Below are positions 41,081 through 45,606 of a stretch of DNA of 45,606 nucleotides, piece after piece. This stretch comes from an uncultured Dehalococcoidia bacterium (GTDB taxonomy: Bacteria; Chloroflexota; Dehalococcoidia; Lucifugimonadales; Australimonadaceae). The position numbers and the translations under genes were made by a program. Below the pieces are notes generated by a model. That model was not told where the DNA came from, did no database searches, and saw only the letters and a program-made list of their open reading frames with translations. The DNA lies in the NCBI GenBank assembly GCA_937901475.1, contig CALGTL010000036.1, forward strand, positions 1 through 45,606, given 5' to 3'. Numbering within the stretch: position 1 is the stretch's first letter; each line of letters opens with the position of its first letter.

Positions 41081-42571
41081 TTACTCCCCACTCGTAGATC
41101 CTGGGAATACCAGGGACTTGATAACAACAGGTACTGAGCCTGACGATGGCAGCATCTCGCCTATGTCTATGTAATCGAACTCGCGGAGGTCGATGCCATC
41201 GATCGAAACCACAGGCTCGGCTACTTGGAGTTCTTCGCGCAAATGCAGCCCGATCAACCCTCCCACGTCACTGTCGCTGACCAGCACGAGTGGATGGCCC
41301 TTAGCCAAGGTTGGGGCCATAGCCTGGAGCAATCCCTTGCAGAATGCTTCCAATCGCCAAAATGTGGCCGAGCCGCCCCAGTGGAATCCCACCGCGATAG
41401 GGTCATCCGAGTCCAAGAGGCCTAGTCGTGCCAGTCCTACCTGTACTGCCTGAGCTATCACGTCCGGGTCAAGCTCATCCGCTTCTAGGTTAAATTCGGG
41501 AGCAACCACTGGGATGTTACGGATAGGGACTATATCTTCGGGTGCAATAAATATGGTGCTCCCCGATACTTGAATCGTGTACTGAGAAGCTCCAATCACT
41601 GTTGCCCGGATGCCTGCGTCAGGAACCATCAGCATCGCTCCAAGCTCACCAATCCGAGTCCGAATTTTGCGACCGAGCACAGGGCCCATATCACCGAACG
41701 AGCGCTGTTCATGGCCGTAGATAAATTCCGAAACCCCGCCAGAGAAGATCACCGAATCAATTTTGCCGCGGTACTCTAATGGGGGTAGTCGTAAAAGCGA
41801 TTTACCTTCGTCACTCATATCCTGCAATAAAACTACCTCTACCAACTTGTCAATCATGTAGTCGGCGATCGTTTCCATCTCGCTGTCAGAGAGCAACTCT
41901 CCGAGATGAACATCAAGGCCTGCCTTTTTTGCGAAGAAGCGACCTGCGTCCTCAATGCGCGTGATGACATTATTTTCATCCGTCGCCAGCAAGCGCGCGC
42001 CAACATCAATCGCGGTCACCTCCAACACCTTGCCGGCCTCGCATATGGCCACTTTGCTGGTGCCGCCACCAATGTCTATATTCATCACCGTCGCAGCACG
42101 CGCTCGACCAGACTGTCCCACTGCCCCTGAGCCATGGGCAGCCATCGTCGCTTCTAGGCCATCACCAGCGCTAACTGCAACGAACTTCCCAGCCTCCCGT
42201 GCAAACAACTCTCCGATGGCCCTCGCATTGCTCCGACGTACTGCTACTCCTGTGAGAATCAATGCGCCCGTGTCCACCGCGCTTCTCTGCAATTTCGCTT
42301 CGTCGTATTGGCGGTCGATGAATTTACCAAGTGCCTCAGCATCAATAGTTGTACCGCCATCGACATAGGGCGTCAGCAATATCTCGGACTCCCGGAGCAC
42401 CGTTCGTCGCACGATCACGTAGCGGGTGTTCTGGCGCTCAAGCTCTAATTTCGAAAAAACGAGATGTGAAGTCGATGAGCCGATATCCACGCCAACACTC
42501 GTCAGTTGAATTTCATCCTCTTCAGTGATGTGCCGCCCCGCGGCGGAGAATCCGGCCTGCTCTTTTGTCAT
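41081..42571 (-). CDS. eutA: EutA-like ethanolamine ammonia-lyase reactivating factor
   Basis: A 496-residue ASKHA-fold ATPase-like protein. Diagnostic motifs are SVGVDIGSSTSHLVFSKLEL (phosphate 1) near residue 25, VMNIDIGGGTSKVAICEAGKV (phosphate 2), VIFSGGVSEF (adenosine) and RATVIGASQYTIQVSGSTIF. The ending DYIDIGEMLPSSGSVPVVIKSLVFPG matches EutA. EutA exchanges damaged cobalamin in ethanolamine ammonia-lyase (EutBC). No eutBC is in the window, so it may serve a distant EutBC or a related B12 enzyme. The ATG at 42571 follows AGGA; a longer frame to 42676 adds residues with no family match. Confidence 0.88.
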   Translation of the reverse strand: MTKEQAGFSAAGRHITEEDEIQLTSVGVDIGSSTSHLVFSKLELERQNTRYVIVRRTVLRESEILLTPYVDGGTTIDAEALGKFIDRQYDEAKLQRSAVDTGALILTGVAVRRSNARAIGELFAREAGKFVAVSAGDGLEATMAAHGSGAVGQSGRARAATVMNIDIGGGTSKVAICEAGKVLEVTAIDVGARLLATDENNVITRIEDAGRFFAKKAGLDVHLGELLSDSEMETIADYMIDKLVEVVLLQDMSDEGKSLLRLPPLEYRGKIDSVIFSGGVSEFIYGHEQRSFGDMGPVLGRKIRTRIGELGAMLMVPDAGIRATVIGASQYTIQVSGSTIFIAPEDIVPIRNIPVVAPEFNLEADELDPDVIAQAVQVGLARLGLLDSDDPIAVGFHWGGSATFWRLEAFCKGLLQAMAPTLAKGHPLVLVSDSDVGGLIGLHLREELQVAEPVVSIDGIDLREFDYIDIGEMLPSSGSVPVVIKSLVFPGSTSGE

Positions 42572-42841
42572 TGCTATTCCTAGGTGCCGAATTCCATCAC
42601 GGATTCCGGGGGCTCTTTTTCTATCAATCTGAAACTGAAGCTGATTGAGTTTAGGTAGGCACGAATAGCAGCGCAACCGGTACAGGTCAGTGTGTCGTAA
42701 CCATTTTCATCAACATTAGATTGCGTTCTTTCATGGCTTGTTCACATGGGCATTGAATGTCTAATAAGGATTTTCAGGATTCTCGATTGACCATGAGAGT
42801 TTCCATAGTTCAGTTCCGTGCTGGGAGTGGTTTTCTACATC
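42572..42841. other. Intergenic region upstream of eutA-like gene
   Basis: About 270 bases with no recognisable gene. It should contain the promoter for the eutA-AKR pair but I see no clear -35/-10 set. AT-rich stretches around 42700-42790 are unremarkable. Confidence 0.4.
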
Positions 42842-42897
42842 GCATTTCAATAACAAAGGGCCGCTCCTTTCGGAGCGGCCCTTTGTTATTGAAATGC
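42842..42897. terminator. 26-bp perfect hairpin, terminator of osmC-like gene
   Basis: GCATTTCAATAACAAAGGGC continues to CTCC, and the exact reverse complement follows after a four-base TTTC loop: 26 base pairs without mismatch. It begins 10 bases after the OsmC-like stop at 42908. The CCCTTTGTTATT arm gives a T-rich 3' side in either orientation. The stem is longer and more perfect than usual terminators. Confidence 0.8.
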
Positions 42898-42907
42898 TTA
42901 CAAGGAC

Positions 42908-43348
42908 TTATTCGAGTGTTGCTTCGACACTGAGTTCTACGTTGCCCTTGAGCGCGCTGGAAATTGGGCAACCCTCCTTGGCTGCTTCAGCAGCGGCCTC
43001 AAATCCTGCTGCGTCGAGACCCGGGACCTGGCCGACGACTTTGAGTGCGCTGGAAGCGACTTTCCAGCCACCGTCAACTTGGTCGAACGTGACCGTAGCA
43101 TCCACTTCGAGCTTTGTAGGCGGATTACCACCTTTACCGAGCCCTGCTGAAAGCGCCATCGAGAAGCATGCAGCGTGTGCCGATGCAACCAGCTCTTCCG
43201 GGCTTGTCTTGCCACCCGACTGGTCAGTCCGTGCTGCCCATGAAACAGGAAGCTCAGAGAATGCGTTGGATGAGGTTGCGCTAACGACACCGCTACCTTC
43301 AATAAGACTGCCTGACCAAGTTGCGTGTGCTGTGCGAATCGCTGCCAT
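42908..43348 (-). CDS. OsmC/OhrA family peroxiredoxin
   Basis: A 146-residue thiol peroxidase for organic hydroperoxides. The two catalytic cysteines are C61 (AHAACFSM) and C127 (EGCPIS), and the conserved glutamate is E51 or E52 in TSPEELVASAHAA. The pattern is closer to OsmC than to Ohr. AGGAG lies eight bases before the ATG. It is a single-gene unit: the 26-bp hairpin follows it, and 43349-43452 separates it from the D-aminoacylase gene. Confidence 0.94.
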   Translation of the reverse strand: MAAIRTAHATWSGSLIEGSGVVSATSSNAFSELPVSWAARTDQSGGKTSPEELVASAHAACFSMALSAGLGKGGNPPTKLEVDATVTFDQVDGGWKVASSALKVVGQVPGLDAAGFEAAAEAAKEGCPISSALKGNVELSVEATLE

Positions 43349-43452
43349 CTAAAATCTCCTAGAAATAATAATGAATCTGCAAATGCTGAAACCCAACAAG
43401 GCCTTCGTCCTTGAGTGGCGGGAGCATTGTATCGGCTGAATCCTCGAGTGGC

Positions 43453-45150
43453 CTAGACAGTCGCCGTAGCGTAGGCACTGTTTCGCATCACCCGACCAGG
43501 CAGCGCACCGCTGTGTATTCCTTTTTCAAGCAGGATTTCACCGTTCACAATGGTAAAATCTACCCCTGTTGCTGGTTGGTTCAAACGCATCATCCCGGCA
43601 GGAAGGTCATATATTTCTTCCGGTTCCTCTGCGGCAATCGTCGCCAGGTCAAAAACCACTATATCCGCCGCCATCCCCTGCCAAAGCAACCCGCGGTCGT
43701 GCATGCCGTACAGCGATGCTTGCATAAACGTCAGCTTGCGGACCGCTTCTTCCAATGTGAGCACTCCTTCATCGCGAACCCAATGACCAAGCACGATGCT
43801 CGAGTATCCGTACCCTGCCTCAAAAACCACATGCGCACCTGCATCTGAAAGGCCGATGACCGTGTAAGGGCTCTGTAGCATCGTTGCCATAGCTCCATTA
43901 TCACCACCAGATTGAGAATTACGGAAGCTAGTATTTAAGTTTTCCTCAACGGCAAGATCTAACAATGCGTCAACCGGGTTTTTGCCCTGCGCCGCAGCGA
44001 TGGCCGCGATACTTTTACCTTCCAATCCACGGTTCTGCTCCGATGCAGCACGCGTGACGTAGACACGCTCCCACACGATGCCGAATGCCGTTGGAGGCAA
44101 ATTGATTCCATCGGCCTCGCTACGCATTTTTTCACGGTTCACGGGGTCGCGGAATGCCGCAATCTTCTCTGCAGGCTCAAGCAACATCAACGGCTGCCAC
44201 GTAGGGAGGCGGTCGAATATCTGACCGTTCCGCATCGTGAAGCGCACTGATTGGGGGCGCGGATTGATGACCGGATAGACTTGTCGTCCTTCCTTCACTC
44301 GTTCTTCAACGATGTCCAAGTGCTCACGCCACTGGTTGGGCACGTTCTGGTTATAAGTAATTTGGTTGTAAACAACGGGGCGCCCGCTGATGTCTCCCAT
44401 CTTGGAGGCGAAGCCCTCTTTAATTTCGTGAGGGTAAGCAGACCCGCACTGCAAGACTCCAGATGAAAGACCCTGAAGTGCAGAGCAAAGCTTGTAGATT
44501 TCCTCGAATGGAGCAACAATTCCCGGGATCTTGCGACCAAGCAAATCCAGGTGCCCTCTATTACGGTCAAATGACAGTCCCACCGCCCCTGCCTTGATTC
44601 CATCACGCACAATGGCTTTCATGGCTTCTATCTCTTCATCCGTAGCATGCTCTCGTTCCCGGGCATCATCACCCATAACGTACTGCCGGATTGCAGAATG
44701 ACCGATCATCACGCCAACGTTCACCCCGAGTCGCTGGTCAATTTTGTCTAGATACTCTGGGAATGTTTCCCAGTCCCAATCAATGCCCGCCTCAAGGCTC
44801 TCTATCGGAATCGCCTCGACACGTGACAACATCATGGCAAGGGCTTCTTGCCCCTCGGGGCGTACCGGGGCAAGACCCAAAGAGCAATTACCGAAGATAA
44901 CTGTTGTCACGCCATGATTAGGCGAGAACGTGCACAGCGGGTCCCATGTGACTTGAGCGTCGAAGTGGCAATGATTATCAATGAATCCGGGAGCAACCAC
45001 TCGCCCTTTCGCGTTTATTACCCGCAGAGCTGGTCCGTCTAAGCGCCCCACCTCTGCAATTTTCCCAGATTTAATCGCCACATCGCCGTAGTACGAAGGC
45101 ATCCCTGACCCGTCCACGATCAAGCCATCTTTAATAAGCAGGTCATACAT
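43453..45150 (-). CDS. D-aminoacylase-like N-acyl-D-amino-acid deacylase (amidohydrolase family)
   Basis: About 565 residues. Zinc ligands and signatures are PGFIDNHCHFDAQV (near 57-67), the cysteine in IFGNCSLGLAPVR, and the H-x-D region GLSDAGAHVVFE. The C-terminal beta domain is rebuilt from ADIVVFDLATI and GVDFTIVNGEILLEKG. It hydrolyses N-acyl-D-amino acids or related amides such as N-carbamoyl compounds. The ATG at 45150 is preferred (GAGAGG eight bases upstream) over the GTG at 45159. It follows the partial MFS gene on the same strand, which may import or export its substrate. Confidence 0.9.
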   Translation of the reverse strand: MYDLLIKDGLIVDGSGMPSYYGDVAIKSGKIAEVGRLDGPALRVINAKGRVVAPGFIDNHCHFDAQVTWDPLCTFSPNHGVTTVIFGNCSLGLAPVRPEGQEALAMMLSRVEAIPIESLEAGIDWDWETFPEYLDKIDQRLGVNVGVMIGHSAIRQYVMGDDAREREHATDEEIEAMKAIVRDGIKAGAVGLSFDRNRGHLDLLGRKIPGIVAPFEEIYKLCSALQGLSSGVLQCGSAYPHEIKEGFASKMGDISGRPVVYNQITYNQNVPNQWREHLDIVEERVKEGRQVYPVINPRPQSVRFTMRNGQIFDRLPTWQPLMLLEPAEKIAAFRDPVNREKMRSEADGINLPPTAFGIVWERVYVTRAASEQNRGLEGKSIAAIAAAQGKNPVDALLDLAVEENLNTSFRNSQSGGDNGAMATMLQSPYTVIGLSDAGAHVVFEAGYGYSSIVLGHWVRDEGVLTLEEAVRKLTFMQASLYGMHDRGLLWQGMAADIVVFDLATIAAEEPEEIYDLPAGMMRLNQPATGVDFTIVNGEILLEKGIHSGALPGRVMRNSAYATATV

Positions 45151-45210
45151 CGCCGTCACCTCTCTAGAGTAACGAAAGTTCTGGCACCGTAGGCTTGAAC
45201 CAGTGAGGTG

Positions 45211-45606
45211 TCAAGAATTCTGAGGAGAGTCCTGTGCGTTGGCCCTGTCTCGGGTATCTCGACCCAGCAGCGCCATTATGGCGGCCGCAACGACCAGAGC
45301 AGCAACTACCGTCACAAAGCCTGTTTTGAATCCGTAAATGTCTGCGATAGTGCCCACGACCAATGGTCCAGTTATCTGGCCAATGTTCGTGAATAGCAAC
45401 CATGTCCCCAAGAACGCTCCACGCCTTTCAGTAGGTGCTTGGTCCATCGCATAAACCTGCAAAGAGCCTTGCCCAAGCGACTCCGCCAACCCGAAAACCG
45501 CTACCGCCAGAAACGCAGAAGAGAAGCTTCCGGTAACAGCCATGAAGTAGACGCCTAGCGCCGTTGCTAGGAGGCCCACAATCAGTGGGCGCTTTCGTCC
45601 ATAGCT
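45211..45606 (-). CDS. MFS transporter, 5' end outside window
   Basis: 132 codons, open to the right window edge, encode the C-terminal part of a permease: four or so hydrophobic segments with the loop MDQAPTERRGAFLG and TIADIYGFKTGFVTV. The loop corresponds to MDIAPEEHRGSFLG of the partial MFS at 1-1149, so the two are related. It lies 60 bases upstream of the D-aminoacylase gene on the same strand. Confidence 0.85.
   Translation of the reverse strand, partial: SYGRKRPLIVGLLATALGVYFMAVTGSFSSAFLAVAVFGLAESLGQGSLQVYAMDQAPTERRGAFLGTWLLFTNIGQITGPLVVGTIADIYGFKTGFVTVVAALVVAAAIMALLGRDTRDRANAQDSPQNS

Noticed and set aside
42793-42930. Short plus-strand frame starting MRVSIVQFRAGSG
   Set aside because: The nitrilase-like opening is followed by translation through the 26-bp hairpin and into the antisense of osmC, so it is unlikely to be a gene.
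1-45606. CRISPR arrays, insertion sequences, integrases or prophage genes
   Set aside because: No regularly spaced repeats, transposase-like or phage-like proteins were seen on either strand.

Overview
The window reads as chromosomal DNA of a free-living, heterotrophic, probably marine bacterium. It holds three luciferase-like (LLM) flavin/F420 oxidoreductases, three amidohydrolases, two amidases, five MFS transporters, two ThDP decarboxylase-type systems and a selenoprotein, with few regulators and no visible insertion sequences. This mix resembles the SAR202-type Chloroflexota. That placement is an inference from gene content, because no rRNA lies in the window.

Layout: (1) 1-5675, minus strand: a partial MFS gene, glutamate dehydrogenase, a second MFS and a DrrAB-type ABC exporter. 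(2) 5786-7502, plus strand: an oxaloacetate decarboxylase/PEP-mutase-like enzyme, a 450-base gap and a GNAT acetyltransferase. (3) 7504-14887, minus strand: a tightly packed catabolic operon of MFS, amidohydrolase_2, triple-domain RidA-like protein, split ThDP decarboxylase (two subunits), atypical SDR and amidase. (4) 14952-18075, plus strand: a second atypical SDR, a DUF1989 protein and an MFS. (5) 18082-26682, mostly minus: a selenocysteine-containing PrdB/GrdB-like protein read through an in-frame TGA, ArfB, LLM enzymes, an Ldh-type dehydrogenase, a GlcG-like protein, two ABM monooxygenases, a metallo-beta-lactamase-fold hydrolase and a domain-permuted ThDP enzyme. (6) 26821-29200, minus: tRNA-Glu(TTC), argC, an LLM enzyme and a structured RNA candidate ending in a terminator. 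(7) 29499-31595: an SDR and a dihydroorotase-like amidohydrolase. (8) 31889-34522, minus: a housekeeping operon of rimI-like, histidine phosphatase, endonuclease III and SprT-like genes. (9) 34675-38372, plus: a heterodimeric ABC exporter with a strong promoter. (10) 38413-45606, minus: an amidase, a 44-residue basic protein, an aldo/keto reductase coupled to an orphan EutA, OsmC, a D-aminoacylase-like enzyme and a second partial MFS.

Working picture (inference): a scavenger that imports diverse organic acids, amides and N-acyl compounds, hydrolyses them with amidases and amidohydrolases, decarboxylates 2-oxoacids with ComDE-like ThDP enzymes and oxidises fragments with flavin enzymes. Ldh-type (ComC/sulfolactate-dehydrogenase-like) and ComDE-like proteins together make sulfonate or phosphonate C3 metabolism a reasonable guess, but the sequence does not prove a substrate. 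The most notable observation is the UGA-containing PrdB-like gene at 18082-19272, which has a bacterial SECIS-like hairpin right after the UGA.
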